The translations under genes and the position numbers were made by a program. Positions 1 to 9,528 of a stretch of DNA of 64,000 nt are shown here, piece by piece. Source of the stretch: Streptococcus dysgalactiae subsp. dysgalactiae (GTDB lineage: Bacteria; Bacillota; Bacilli; Lactobacillales; Streptococcaceae); NCBI RefSeq assembly GCF_900459225.1, contig NZ_UHFH01000003.1:1722001-1786000 (forward strand). The letters run 5' to 3'. The notes under the pieces were generated by a model. It was not told where the DNA came from. It saw nothing but the letters and a program-made list of their open reading frames with translations, and did no database searches. The number at the start of each line of letters is the position of its first letter. Positions within the stretch are counted from its first letter, which is position 1.

Positions 1-38
1 AAAGCAGCCTTTTCTTCTTTTTCTCTTTCGTTAGTCAT
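1..38 (-). CDS. start of an unidentified protein, cut by the window edge
   Basis: An ATG at 38-36 follows a weak ribosome binding site (AGAAGG) just downstream of proA on the same strand. It opens a frame reading MTNEREKEEKAA before the window ends. Only about 12 charged residues are visible, so no family can be named. It may be cotranscribed with proBA because only 19 bases separate it from the proA stop. Confidence 0.45.
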   Translation of the reverse strand, partial: MTNEREKEEKAA

Positions 39-57
39 TGACGGACCTTCTAGTAGC

Positions 58-1308
58 TTATTCTCTGATATGCCCATCCCCATTAATATAAAATTTACTA
101 CTGGTTAAGGCTTCCAATCCCATAGGCCCACGAGCATGCATTTTTTGAGTAGAGATTCCAATTTCAGCACCTAAGCCAAAGACAAACCCATCGGTAAATC
201 GTGTCGAAGCATTGACATACACAGCAGCAGCATCCACTAAATCTTGGAAGGTCTCTGCTGCCTTAATATCCCTTGTGATGATAGCTTCGGAATGGTGACT
301 AGTATACTGATTTATCCAAGAAATAGCTTCTTCCAAAGAGGAAACAATCTTAACAGACATGGTATAATCTAAAAATTCAGTCTCAAAATCCTCTGCTTTT
401 GCAGGCACTGCCTGCTCAAATAACGTCAAAGCCTTGTCATCTGCCCGCCATTCTACTGGCTGAACCTCATTGATAGCTTTTTCAAGCATAGGAATAAACG
501 TTGCTGCTACAGCTTCGTGAATCACCAAGCCCTCAGCTGCATTACAAACACTTGGGCGTTGGGTTTTAGCATTGATAACAATCTTAGTAGCCATATCTAA
601 GTCAGCTTGAGCATCCACATAGATATGCACATTCCCCACACCTGTTTCGATGACAGGCACTTTTGCTTTTTCCTTAACGGTCTGAATTAATTTAGCACCA
701 CCACGTGGAATCAACACATCCACATAGTCCGTTGCCTGCATCAATTCTTCAGCAACAGCATGTGAGGGATCTTCAACTAGCTGGACAGCATCTGGAGTGA
801 TCCCTGATTTTTCCAGACTTTGTCGGATCAACTTCACCAAAGCCTTATTGGAATAAAGGGCATCCTTTCCTCCCCTGAGGATGATGGCATTATTCGTTTT
901 GAACGCCAGACTAAAAGCATCCACTGAAACATTCGGGCGACTCTCAAAAATCATCGCAATCACCCCTAGAGGAACTCTCTTTTGGAGGATTTTAAGGCCA
1001 TCGAGGTTAGTGTAGCCCTTAATGACTTGTCCGATTGGATCAGCTAAGTCAGCAACCTGTTGAACCCCTTGTGCTATCGCTTCAATCCGTTCTGCGGTTA
1101 GGCGCAAGCGGTCAGTCATGATATCAGAAATACCATGCTCTTTAGCATTCGCTAAATCTTTTTGGTTAGCAACTAAGAGAGTCTCTGTGTCGTCAACTAA
1201 TGCCTCGGCTAAGGTGCTTAAAAAGCGATTTTTAATTTGCGTCGACAAAGGTGCTATTTCAAGACTAGCTTGTTTTGCCCTTTGCCCTAACATTGTTATA
1301 TCAGTCAT
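58..1308 (-). CDS. proA: gamma-glutamyl phosphate reductase ProA
   Basis: This is the second step of proline synthesis: NADPH-dependent reduction of gamma-glutamyl phosphate to glutamate semialdehyde in the cytoplasm. The 416-residue length is normal for the aldehyde-dehydrogenase-like ProA family. The catalytic cysteine is visible at about residue 255 in SVCNAAEGL, and the motifs [11 protein letters not shown] and ILRGGKDA are present. It overlaps the end of proB by eight bases, so the two are translationally coupled and their labile intermediate can be passed on. The gene appears intact. Confidence 0.96.
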   Translation of the reverse strand: MTDITMLGQRAKQASLEIAPLSTQIKNRFLSTLAEALVDDTETLLVANQKDLANAKEHGISDIMTDRLRLTAERIEAIAQGVQQVADLADPIGQVIKGYTNLDGLKILQKRVPLGVIAMIFESRPNVSVDAFSLAFKTNNAIILRGGKDALYSNKALVKLIRQSLEKSGITPDAVQLVEDPSHAVAEELMQATDYVDVLIPRGGAKLIQTVKEKAKVPVIETGVGNVHIYVDAQADLDMATKIVINAKTQRPSVCNAAEGLVIHEAVAATFIPMLEKAINEVQPVEWRADDKALTLFEQAVPAKAEDFETEFLDYTMSVKIVSSLEEAISWINQYTSHHSEAIITRDIKAAETFQDLVDAAAVYVNASTRFTDGFVFGLGAEIGISTQKMHARGPMGLEALTSSKFYINGDGHIRE

Positions 1309-2122
1309 GCCTTACCTCTTCTATTTGTTTAAACCATGTGCCTAGTGGTTGCCCTTCAAGCACCCTTAAAATATCTCTAGGATTAGCTCCATTCATCAAG
1401 ACCATCTGTCCTTTGTTTTCAAATACCATCTGGGCAGATTGAATTTTGCTAAGCATCCCACCTGTGCCAAACTTACTGCCCGCACCACCTGCTGACGCAA
1501 TGATTTCTTGCGTAATGACCGCAACATGGCTGCGTAGCTGCGCATCCTCATAAATAGTAGGGTTTTTATCAAAAAGGCCATCAATATCAGACAACATGAT
1601 TAATAAATCAGCTTTTGTGATACCAGCAACGACAGCAGATAGACGGTCATTATCTCCAAATTTAGTCGCATGATCCATTTCATCCACACTAACCGCATCG
1701 TTTTCATTAACAATCGGCACAATGCCCAAACTAATCAGACTTTCAAAAGCATTGGTAACATTCGCTAGACTTTCTGGGAAAACCACAACATCTCTCGTCA
1801 ATAAAATTTGCGATACGTTAGTTTGGTAGTGTGCAAAAATTTGTGAATAAAGACTCATCATGGCCACCTGACCAACACTGGAAACTGCCTGTTGTTTAGC
1901 AAGATTGGTCGGACGTTTTTCCATTTTCAAAATATCTAGTCCAAATCCCATTGCTCCCGATGATACTAAAATAACTTCTTTGCCCTTATTCATCAAACTT
2001 GAAATCACAAAAGCCAGTTGGTCGATTTTTTCTAAATTAATTTTACCTGTTGGTAGCACTAATGAACTAGTACCGATTTTAATTACAATACGTGTTACAT
2101 CTTCAAATTGTCGTTTCATCAT
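1301..2122 (-). CDS. proB: glutamate 5-kinase ProB (short form without PUA domain)
   Basis: Phosphorylates glutamate with ATP to start proline synthesis. The amino-acid kinase fold is visible from [11 protein letters not shown] at the N-terminus through [16 protein letters not shown] and [12 protein letters not shown]. At 273 residues it lacks the C-terminal PUA domain found in the longer E. coli type; short forms are common in streptococci. Tandem ATG codons at 2122 and 2119 have no recognisable ribosome binding site. A TGCTATAAT promoter element ends six bases before the first ATG, so the mRNA may be leaderless. proA follows with an eight-base overlap. Confidence 0.95.
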   Translation of the reverse strand: MMKRQFEDVTRIVIKIGTSSLVLPTGKINLEKIDQLAFVISSLMNKGKEVILVSSGAMGFGLDILKMEKRPTNLAKQQAVSSVGQVAMMSLYSQIFAHYQTNVSQILLTRDVVVFPESLANVTNAFESLISLGIVPIVNENDAVSVDEMDHATKFGDNDRLSAVVAGITKADLLIMLSDIDGLFDKNPTIYEDAQLRSHVAVITQEIIASAGGAGSKFGTGGMLSKIQSAQMVFENKGQMVLMNGANPRDILRVLEGQPLGTWFKQIEEVRHD

Positions 2123-2137
2123 ACCAAGATTATAGCA
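2123..2137 (-). promoter_or_regulatory. extended -10 promoter abutting proB start (leaderless candidate)
   Basis: On the minus strand TGC then TATAAT (2134-2129) is followed by six bases and then the proB ATG at 2122. Transcription normally starts about seven bases after the -10, so the transcript should begin at or next to the start codon. No Shine-Dalgarno sequence lies between. The -35 region is poor, which fits an extended -10 promoter. This is inference from geometry. Confidence 0.6.
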
Positions 2138-2138
2138 T

Positions 2139-2165
2139 AAAAAACAGCCCCAGAGGACTGTTTTT
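2139..2165 (-). terminator. terminator of the ABC exporter operon
   Basis: The hairpin AAAACAG/CTGTTTT with a C-rich loop region is followed on the minus strand by a T run. It lies after the permease stop (2187) and directly before the proB promoter, separating the two transcription units. Confidence 0.7.
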
Positions 2166-2186
2166 CCGAATAACGACCTCTCTTCG

Positions 2187-3815
2187 TTAAAGCTTCTCTA
2201 AGCTTTTCCAGAAGGTTTTTTGAATCCATAAGTGAGCAAGTCCTAAAACCATTAGTGTCAGACAACTCAATAGAATACTAATCAACAGAGGTTGGTGGAT
2301 GATATTAGCAATGATAACAGCTCCAACACCTACTAAACCTGCGACTATTAAATTACCAAAGATAAGTCCCATTGTTAACCATTGCCCATTTCCTCTGGTA
2401 AATAGTTGTGTCATGTCTTGCCATTTCAAATCCAGAAGCCGGTAGTCACGACGATACATAAATTCCCCTTGCACAATCAGGGACCAGGCGTAACCAAGAC
2501 AAAAAGCAATCGTTAGAAGGGGATGGAGGTGTAGCACAAAGAGACCAAGTACAAGATAAATAACCATAGGAACAATCAGTTGCAAACCCACGAGCAAGCA
2601 AAATTTATCCAGCAAGAATTTTTTTAACGTTATTGGTAAGCTTTTAATAAAGGTAAAGTTATCCTTTTCAAGGGAAATACCTACTCCAATAAAGCTGGTT
2701 GGTGTTGCACACATGACACCCAAACTGACCCCAAATAATAAGGCCACCCCAAAGTAATCTGGGGAAATATGCTTAAAGAAACCTGTGCCACGTGACAAAC
2801 TTGGGCCGATAAAAAGCATCACATACATCAGAGGCATGAGATAGGTTTGTGTCAGTAAAGTTGCATTTTGTAACGTTAATAGGTGATGTTTTCGCAACAA
2901 CTGCGCCAGTGATTGATTCTGATGAGGACGATTAACTGGTTTTTTAGTTTGCTTGGCTTTGTTCTCGTTACTAATATAAAAAGCCTCACGATAATAAGTT
3001 GGCATCACTTCTGTGACAATACCATATACCATAGCTAGAACCAGTAGCAATGACAACCAAAAGTTAAGGAGGGCCGCAGTAGAAAACGGTGCCTGAACAA
3101 CATCATAGAATCCTTTGAAATACGGAATAGTTGGGTAATCAGTAAATACGCCATCCGTCATCGTACGATTGTTGTTACTAATATTAATCGCAAAAATTAA
3201 GACGAAAGCGCCAAAAGTTGAGACAAACATCATGATAGTTGAAATGAGTTTCCGCTTGCGACTTCTTACAATGATTTTACCCACCCAAGCATTGATATAA
3301 ATGGCTAATACCATCGAACTCACTAGTAACACTAAAAAGAGCACAATAGCTACTAAAATAGACAAAGGATTTCCCAATAGTTGCCAGTAGGCAATTAAGA
3401 GAAGAGAGAGAAGAGGCATCAAAAAGACAGCACCCATCCCTAGCGACGAGACAATTTTTGCAATATAGAGTTCTTCTGACGTTACTGGTAAGTGAATATA
3501 AAGTTTTAGGTCATTACTTTCATAAAAAATGGTGTAAAGGGAGCTAAAGGCTGTCAAGGTTGACATAATAAAAAACATAGCAACGTCAAAGGAGAAAAGT
3601 CCTGGGTAATGACTGAAATCGACACCAATAAACATAAAGAGGTAAATTACCAAAAACATGGCAATCATTAAGGCCTGTTGCCTCATCATGCTTTTATAGG
3701 CTTTGAAGTTTTCTTTTGGGTGTTTTTCCTGACGCTTTTTGAGGTTAGCTAAACTTTGTGGATTGGAATAAAGAATGTTTATCTTGATAAGTTCCCAAAT
3801 AGTAGACCAATTCAT
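2187..3815 (-). CDS. ABC-2 type exporter permease
   Basis: A large polytopic membrane protein of about 542 residues with roughly a dozen hydrophobic segments arranged in two halves separated by a polar stretch near residues 295-325. It pairs with the ATPase encoded immediately upstream, whose stop lies only four bases away, so the two form one exporter. The start is placed at the ATG at 3815 because GAGGGG lies at good spacing; an upstream in-frame ATG lies inside the ATPase gene. The cargo is unknown. The organisation resembles EcsAB/YtrEF-type exporters, and a separate ecsAB pair lies at 49-51 kb. Confidence 0.85.
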   Translation of the reverse strand: MNWSTIWELIKINILYSNPQSLANLKKRQEKHPKENFKAYKSMMRQQALMIAMFLVIYLFMFIGVDFSHYPGLFSFDVAMFFIMSTLTAFSSLYTIFYESNDLKLYIHLPVTSEELYIAKIVSSLGMGAVFLMPLLSLLLIAYWQLLGNPLSILVAIVLFLVLLVSSMVLAIYINAWVGKIIVRSRKRKLISTIMMFVSTFGAFVLIFAINISNNNRTMTDGVFTDYPTIPYFKGFYDVVQAPFSTAALLNFWLSLLLVLAMVYGIVTEVMPTYYREAFYISNENKAKQTKKPVNRPHQNQSLAQLLRKHHLLTLQNATLLTQTYLMPLMYVMLFIGPSLSRGTGFFKHISPDYFGVALLFGVSLGVMCATPTSFIGVGISLEKDNFTFIKSLPITLKKFLLDKFCLLVGLQLIVPMVIYLVLGLFVLHLHPLLTIAFCLGYAWSLIVQGEFMYRRDYRLLDLKWQDMTQLFTRGNGQWLTMGLIFGNLIVAGLVGVGAVIIANIIHQPLLISILLSCLTLMVLGLAHLWIQKTFWKSLEKL

Positions 3816-3819
3816 CCCA

Positions 3820-4554
3820 TCACCCCTCTTCTTGCGCCTTACGCCCAGCGAGTTCAAGGTAGATGCTCTCCAAGTCTTTGTCAGGATGGTGTTCTTTCAA
3901 CTCATCAATCGTTCCAACAAAAATCAATTTCCCTTTTTTTAGAATCCCGATACGATCACATAACTGCTCAGCGACTGATAGCACGTGAGTCGAAAATAAG
4001 ACCGTATGTCCAGAAGCTGCATGAGCTTTCATCATTTCCTTAAGGTCAAAAGAAGCCTGAGGATCTAACCCTGTTAATGGTTCATCCAAAATCCAGATGT
4101 TGGGATTTGATACAAGAGCACCAATCACAATCACTTTTTGGCGCATCCCATGTGAAAAACTATCAATGGTTTGATTAACTTCTTCCTTCAGTTCAAAAAG
4201 TGTTGTCAATTGTGCTAACCGTTCTTCTCGATCCTCATCTGACACCCCATAAATTTTAGCTAAAAATTGCCAATACTCATTTGGAGTTAGATTCAAGAAA
4301 ATATCAGGAGAATCTGGCACATAAGCAATTTGTTTTTTGATAGCTTCTCTATTTTCTGTCAGCAATTGACCATCCACAAATACTTCGCCATAACTCGCTT
4401 CGATAATAGAAGTCAAAATGCTGATGGTCGTGGTTTTACCTGCACCATTATGTCCGATGAGGCCAAAAATTTCACCGTCATTGATGGTGACGTTTAAATC
4501 GCTAAGAGCTTCTTTGTCGCCATACAACTTTGAAACGTGTTTAAATTCTATCAT
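3820..4554 (-). CDS. ABC transporter ATP-binding protein
   Basis: The 244-residue cytoplasmic ATPase has a Walker A (GHNGAGKTTT), an ABC signature (FSHGMRQK), a Walker B (IWILDEPLTGLD) and a switch histidine (STHVLS). The start MIEFKHVSK at 4554 follows AAGGA at normal spacing; the longer frame upstream overlaps a decayed gene and is unlikely to be translated. It energises the permease encoded next to it. The substrate cannot be inferred. Confidence 0.9.
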   Translation of the reverse strand: MIEFKHVSKLYGDKEALSDLNVTINDGEIFGLIGHNGAGKTTTISILTSIIEASYGEVFVDGQLLTENREAIKKQIAYVPDSPDIFLNLTPNEYWQFLAKIYGVSDEDREERLAQLTTLFELKEEVNQTIDSFSHGMRQKVIVIGALVSNPNIWILDEPLTGLDPQASFDLKEMMKAHAASGHTVLFSTHVLSVAEQLCDRIGILKKGKLIFVGTIDELKEHHPDKDLESIYLELAGRKAQEEG

Positions 4555-4586
4555 GGTATCTTTTTCCTTTTCTTCTCTATCTCTCC

Positions 4587-4852
4587 CTAGGCTGATGAGA
4601 CTTCCTCTAAAATATAGTTGTCCAGTGCTTTTTTTAAGGGACAAAGTGAATTTGGGAGTAATAAGTCATTATCAAGCAAGTAGTGATCCAAGTCTTGATT
4701 CAACTGGTGCGCAATAACCAGAGGATTGCTCTGCTTAATTAATTTATTGGAAGCTGATAAAATAACTGTGATAAGACGATATTTTCACGATTTTCCGGGT
4801 AATCATAAGCCTGTCTAATCACATCTTATAAGCGCTGTCGTTTCTTTTCCAT
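4587..4852 (-). pseudogene. decayed small protein gene, possibly bacteriocin-immunity-like
   Basis: A good ribosome binding site (AAAGGAG) precedes ATG at 4852, but the frame MEKKRQRL stops after eight codons. The same frame continues as DVIRQAYDYPENREN... to about 4750, where a frameshift moves the reading to SNKLIKQSNPLVIAHQLN...DNYILEEVSSA, ending at 4587. So one nonsense mutation and one frameshift break a protein of about 88 residues. The size and the pattern of helices with ...LDHYLLDNDLLLP... recall the enterocin-A-immunity family, but this is a guess from pattern only. Confidence 0.55.
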
Positions 4853-4999
4853 TTATACTCCTTTATTTTTGTACTTTTACGCTAATACAATAACAGTTAA
4901 ATTATAATTTTTATGAATCGTTTTGTCAATGACTTCCTATCAAAAGAAGTGTATTAGGCAGTTTGAGGAAAAGAAAGAACTGGGTATTTTATTTTTTTT

Positions 5000-5035
5000 A
5001 AAAAAACAGAGTAAATCAAATGATTTACTCTGTTT
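5000..5035 (-). terminator. tkt terminator
   Basis: A perfect 15-bp stem (AAACAGAGTAAATCA with its complement) around a two-base loop lies 12 bases after the tkt stop and runs into a T stretch on the minus strand. Confidence 0.9.
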
Positions 5036-5047
5036 GGGATGTTTAAC

Positions 5048-7033
5048 TTAGAGTGATTTGTATAACTCAGTTGCATTTGCCACAGTGAAACCATATTCTT
5101 CGAAGATACGATTTCCTGGAGCTGAAGCACCCCAAGTGTCAATGGTCAATGTTTTTCCTGCTAGGCCGACATATTTTGCCCAGCCAAAGCTTGAACCTGC
5201 TTCGATAGCGAGACGTTTAGTCACAGCTGCTGGTAGGATGCTTTCTTTATACTCTGCTGACTGTTCGTCAAAGATATTTTGTGATGGCATAGATACGACA
5301 CGCACATGAATGCCTTCTGCTTCAAGAGCTTCTTGAGTATCCATTGCCAGTTTCACTTCTGAACCTGTTGCAATCAAGATACCGTCAAGGTCGCCTTTGG
5401 CTTCTGACAAGATGTAAGCTCCTTTGTTAAGACCATCTTCTGCCAATTCTTTTGTGCCCTCAAGCACTGGAAGGTTTTGACGCGTCAATACAAGCATGGT
5501 TGGGCGATCTGTTTCACCAATGGCACGTTTCCAAGCAGCATTTGTTTCGTTACCGTCTGCTGGACGAATAACGTTCAAGTTAGGCATTGAACGAACACTT
5601 GCCAATTGTTCAATTGGTTCGTGCGTTGGCCCATCTTCACCGACAGCGATAGAATCATGTGTCATGACATAAACTGTTGGTAAGCTTTGGAGGGCTGCCA
5701 TACGAACAGCTGGAAGAAGATAGTTTGAGAAGACAAAGAAGGTTCCGCCGTAAACGCGTGTTCCACCGTGAAGGGCAATACCATTCATAGCTGCTGCCAT
5801 GGCAAATTCACGAACGCCAAACCAGATGTTACGGCCTTCATAATGACCTGGTTGGAAATCTGTTTCAGCCTTAACCATTGTGTTGTTAGATGCTGAAAGG
5901 TCTGCTGACCCACCCCAGAAAGAGGCTACTTGTTCTGAGATTTGTTGGATGGCTTGTTGGCTAGAAACACGACTCGCCATTGAGCTACCAAGTTCGTGCG
6001 CTTCAAGTTCTACTTGAGCAGCCTCGTTAGCAAAGGCTTTTTGGTATTCTGCTGCCAATTCAGGATATTCTGCTTGATAGGCTGCAAACAAGTCATTCCA
6101 GGCTTGTTCTGCTTTTTCACCACGTGCTTGAAGACCTTGAGCAAAACGTTCAGTCACTTCAGTAGGAACTTCAAAGTCTTGGTGAGTCCATTTGTAAGCA
6201 TTTTTAGCAAAAACAATACCTTCTGCCCCAAGAGGAGCACCATGAACAGCTGATGTGCCCTGTTTTTCAGCACCAAAACCAATAATGGTTTTGACTTCGA
6301 TGATGGTTGGTTTCTCAGTTTCAGCCTTAGCTGCTTCGATAGCGGCTGCAATTTCTTCTAAATCGTTTCCGTCTTTAACAAGGATATGTTGCCAGCCGTA
6401 AGCTTCGAAACGTCCTTTAACATCTTCTGTGAAGGACATTGAGGTTGGACCATCAAGAGAGATGTCGTTTGAATCGTAAAGCAAGACCAATTTTCCAAGT
6501 TTTAAGTGTCCTGCCATACTTGCTGCTTCTTGACTGACACCTTCCATAAGGTCACCGTCACCATTCAAAGCAAATGTGTAGTGATCAACGATGTCAAATC
6601 CTGGTTTGTTAAATTTAGCTGCTAGATGAGCTTCTGCCATGGCCATACCAACAGCATTCGCAATCCCTTGACCAAGAGGTCCTGTAGTTGCTTCCACACC
6701 ATCGGTATGATTAACTTCTGGGTGACCTGGTGTTTTAGAACCCCATTGACGGAAGTTTTTTAAATCCTCTACAGATAAATCATAACCAGCTAAGTGTAAC
6801 AAGCTATAAAGCATAGCACTTCCGTGTCCCGCTGATAGGATAAAACGGTCTCTGTTTGACCAATTACGACTTGTTTTTGGATTAATGTTCATGAAGTGAT
6901 TCCAAAGAACGTAGGCCATAGGTGCTGCACCCATTGGAAGGCCTGGGTGTCCAGAATTTGCCGCTTGAATGGCATCCATTGATAGGGTGCGGACAGTATT
7001 TACTGCCAACTGGTCAATTGCATCAAATGTCAT
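5048..7033 (-). CDS. tkt: transketolase
   Basis: Thiamine-diphosphate enzyme of the pentose phosphate pathway that moves two-carbon units between sugar phosphates. At 661 residues it has the full family length. Visible motifs are SGHPGLPMG near the N-terminus, the GDGDLMEG metal/ThDP motif at about residue 155, [11 protein letters not shown], and the pyrimidine-domain segment [20 protein letters not shown]. The transaldolase-like gene lies just upstream on the same strand, making a non-oxidative pentose phosphate pair. The terminator follows immediately. Confidence 0.96.
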   Translation of the reverse strand: MTFDAIDQLAVNTVRTLSMDAIQAANSGHPGLPMGAAPMAYVLWNHFMNINPKTSRNWSNRDRFILSAGHGSAMLYSLLHLAGYDLSVEDLKNFRQWGSKTPGHPEVNHTDGVEATTGPLGQGIANAVGMAMAEAHLAAKFNKPGFDIVDHYTFALNGDGDLMEGVSQEAASMAGHLKLGKLVLLYDSNDISLDGPTSMSFTEDVKGRFEAYGWQHILVKDGNDLEEIAAAIEAAKAETEKPTIIEVKTIIGFGAEKQGTSAVHGAPLGAEGIVFAKNAYKWTHQDFEVPTEVTERFAQGLQARGEKAEQAWNDLFAAYQAEYPELAAEYQKAFANEAAQVELEAHELGSSMASRVSSQQAIQQISEQVASFWGGSADLSASNNTMVKAETDFQPGHYEGRNIWFGVREFAMAAAMNGIALHGGTRVYGGTFFVFSNYLLPAVRMAALQSLPTVYVMTHDSIAVGEDGPTHEPIEQLASVRSMPNLNVIRPADGNETNAAWKRAIGETDRPTMLVLTRQNLPVLEGTKELAEDGLNKGAYILSEAKGDLDGILIATGSEVKLAMDTQEALEAEGIHVRVVSMPSQNIFDEQSAEYKESILPAAVTKRLAIEAGSSFGWAKYVGLAGKTLTIDTWGASAPGNRIFEEYGFTVANATELYKSL

Positions 7034-7213
7034 AAGTAAAACCTCTCTGTTTATTACAACTAAAATTAAACGTTTTCTATTGTCTATTGTATCACAAAAG
7101 TAGATTCTTTTTCAGAAAATCCTCTAAAGTTTCTAAATTCTTTTCTGCTAGAAAAATAACTAAAAACGTTATGTAATAAGCTCATATCACTTTCTTTTTG
7201 ACTATCAAATAAG

Positions 7214-7246
7214 AAAGTCTGTTGACACATTGGCCACAGACTCTTT
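7214..7246 (-). terminator. candidate terminator after the transaldolase-like gene
   Basis: The inverted repeat AAAGTCTGT/ACAGACTCTTT with a 13-base loop lies directly after the stop at 7251. The T tract on the minus strand is interrupted (TTTCTTATTTG), so it may be leaky into tkt. Confidence 0.5.
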
Positions 7247-7250
7247 AGCC

Positions 7251-7895
7251 TTATTTTTTAAAGGAAGCCCAATCTTCCATAAATGTTTTCAATCCATCTG
7301 TTGTCAATGGATGTTGAGTCATCTTAGCAAATAATGGGTCTGGAATCGTCGCAATATGTGCTCCTAATTTAGCAACAGCTTCCACATGGGCTGTGGTACG
7401 AATACTTGCTGCGATGATTTCTGCTTGGAAATCGTACAAATCAATGATTTCACGAAGATCGCTGATTAATTGATAGGCATCTGTGCCAATATCTTCCAAA
7501 CGACCGATAAATGGGCTAATGTAAGTTGCGCCTGCTTTCATTGCCATTAAACCTTGGCTTACTGTGAAAATCAAGGTCACATTAGTTTTAATCCCTTCTT
7601 TTGAAAGGATGTTTGTTGCTTTTAACCCTTCTGTGGTCATTGGAATTTTAACAACGACATTGTCATGCCATTTAGCAATGCTTCTAGCTTCTTCTACCAT
7701 AGCATCTGCTGTTAATCCTGTCACTTCAGCACTGATTGGGCCATCGACGATGTCACAGATTTCTTTGATAACTGTTTCAAAATCACGTCCTTCACGTGAG
7801 ATAATGGTTGGATTGGTTGTGACACCATCCACAACGCCAAGCTCATTAATCGCTTTAATAGCCGCTACGTTAGCTGTATCTAGGAAAAATTTCAT
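7251..7895 (-). CDS. talC: transaldolase-like protein / fructose-6-phosphate aldolase family
   Basis: The 214-residue TIM-barrel protein belongs to the short TalC/FSA subfamily. The Schiff-base lysine is visible at residue 83 in VVVKIPMT, and the N-terminal FFLDTANV and [10 protein letters not shown] motifs are typical. It acts either as a transaldolase or as an aldolase making fructose 6-phosphate; sequence alone does not separate these. The position next to tkt favours a transaldolase role in the pentose phosphate pathway. Confidence 0.92.
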   Translation of the reverse strand: MKFFLDTANVAAIKAINELGVVDGVTTNPTIISREGRDFETVIKEICDIVDGPISAEVTGLTADAMVEEARSIAKWHDNVVVKIPMTTEGLKATNILSKEGIKTNVTLIFTVSQGLMAMKAGATYISPFIGRLEDIGTDAYQLISDLREIIDLYDFQAEIIAASIRTTAHVEAVAKLGAHIATIPDPLFAKMTQHPLTTDGLKTFMEDWASFKK

Positions 7896-8016
7896 TGTTT
7901 ACCTCCAAAGTTTTTCAATATATTAACGCTCTAATTGGCAACAGTTTATCACCTATCGCCTAGAGTACCTACCTAATTATTATAAAAGTCTGACAGCCCT
8001 TAGAAAAGACCAAGTA

Positions 8017-9528
8017 TCACACAGACTTGTGTTCAAAACTAGACTTAGCTTTTGGGCTAACCAGCGGTTCTTCCTCTTGTTTATTTTTTTGTTGAAAGAG
8101 TGATTTGAGAAAATCCTCTAAGGCAGCCAGTTCGTAGGGAGAATTGTACTGCTTTAAGCGATAATAAGGCAAATCTCTCCTCAGCAGGTGAGCATTTTGA
8201 TAGGTTATTAGGCCATCATACTCTTTTTGAGGATTATAGATTTCTAACTGAAAATCTCGATTATTGCCCAACTGTCGCCGGATGGCAAGCTCTACAATGG
8301 CCGACTCTACCTTGTTTGGCCCCAGTGACAAACCTATTGCAAGGGGGACTTGATGTCGCTCAATAGAAAAAATTAATAATTCTAAGATGTCGTCACTTAG
8401 ACACTGGCTAAAGTCTGTTCCCTGAATAGCTAACCTCCCTGTTTGAAGCATCAAATGATTCATCATGACAGTTAGAATTCCTCGTTTTTCATCATCAACT
8501 AGCTGGTAAAGTTGTTCTTTATTCTTTGATTGACTGATTATCGCTCCCTTAAAGAAATAGCTTTTTGCAAAAAAGAGTCCTAAACCATAAATGATTTCTT
8601 CTTTGGTCTGCTCTGCAATCACTTGAGCCTTCTTCAAAAGCCATAAAGCTTCTGAAATCCTATCTGCAATCGGACCACCAAAACCTAGAATATACTCCAT
8701 GCTGGCAACTGGAAGCAAAGGATAGGAGTGCAGAAAAGCAAATAAACTCTTGGCTTCAAAACTGTCAAATTCAAGAGCATAACGTCTTAAATAGTGCAAG
8801 AGCACGCTTTCTAAACGCTTGAAGAACCTATTAGAGACGATAAAGTCACTATCTTTTAAAAGATTGGAACCTTCACCTTTTTGGAAAGCCATACGCCTCT
8901 GAGAAATCACTAACCAAATCAACAACTGCTCTAGAGCATCTTTAGACAAGGCTTGACCAATCAAACGCTCAAATAGATTAGCTAAATGCGGTGCATCTAT
9001 ACAACTTGTTAAGTCATTAAGCCCTTTCTTAGTCAACGTATGCCGCCATAATTCAAAGTAGAAATAACGCCACTGCAGTTCACTGCCAACTTGTCTTCCC
9101 TGTGACAAAGCCAAATCAAATTCAGCCAATAACTGATTGAGATGGGCTAACTGCCTGTTCAACGTTGCTTCACTAACCATTAGTTCCGCTGACAGAGCTG
9201 TAATGTTGAACTGTTCATGACAGCACAGGTAAGTCAAGACTTGATAAGCGACCGACTCTTTCAAAAGCGCTGCAACCAATTCTTGCCATGTCAGCTGCCC
9301 ATTTTCTTCCAAAAAGACGATATCTTTGTCTAACACCACCTGACAAGATAAGCCTTGCTCTTGACACAAATGATTAAGGTTATCAATGTATTTCAAAAGG
9401 GTCACCTTAGACAAATGGGATTGCCTCATCAAATCTTTTAGCAATAAGCTATTTTTGGAAGCATAGAGAGCCTGCAAGAGACGATATTGAGCTTTTCGTT
9501 CTTTATCCATTAACTCTTCAATCTTCAT
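8017..9528 (-). CDS. Mga/RofA-like transcriptional regulator
   Basis: The protein of about 503 residues has an N-terminal helix-turn-helix (LLLKDLMRQSHLSKVTLLKYIDNL), a second HTH around residues 105-140 (ALSAELMVSEATLNRQLAHLNQL), and a long helical region like the PRD-like part of Mga/RofA proteins. Such stand-alone regulators control virulence or metabolic genes in pyogenic streptococci. The start at 9528 is chosen for AAGAGG seven bases upstream. It overlaps the oxidoreductase gene by 11 bases, so the two are cotranscribed. Targets are unknown; the adjacent glp genes are candidates. Confidence 0.8.
   Translation of the reverse strand: MKIEELMDKERKAQYRLLQALYASKNSLLLKDLMRQSHLSKVTLLKYIDNLNHLCQEQGLSCQVVLDKDIVFLEENGQLTWQELVAALLKESVAYQVLTYLCCHEQFNITALSAELMVSEATLNRQLAHLNQLLAEFDLALSQGRQVGSELQWRYFYFELWRHTLTKKGLNDLTSCIDAPHLANLFERLIGQALSKDALEQLLIWLVISQRRMAFQKGEGSNLLKDSDFIVSNRFFKRLESVLLHYLRRYALEFDSFEAKSLFAFLHSYPLLPVASMEYILGFGGPIADRISEALWLLKKAQVIAEQTKEEIIYGLGLFFAKSYFFKGAIISQSKNKEQLYQLVDDEKRGILTVMMNHLMLQTGRLAIQGTDFSQCLSDDILELLIFSIERHQVPLAIGLSLGPNKVESAIVELAIRRQLGNNRDFQLEIYNPQKEYDGLITYQNAHLLRRDLPYYRLKQYNSPYELAALEDFLKSLFQQKNKQEEEPLVSPKAKSSFEHKSV

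Noticed and set aside
7060..7080. cre-like AAACGTTTTCTA upstream of tkt
   Set aside because: It misses two conserved positions of the consensus and has no clear promoter next to it.
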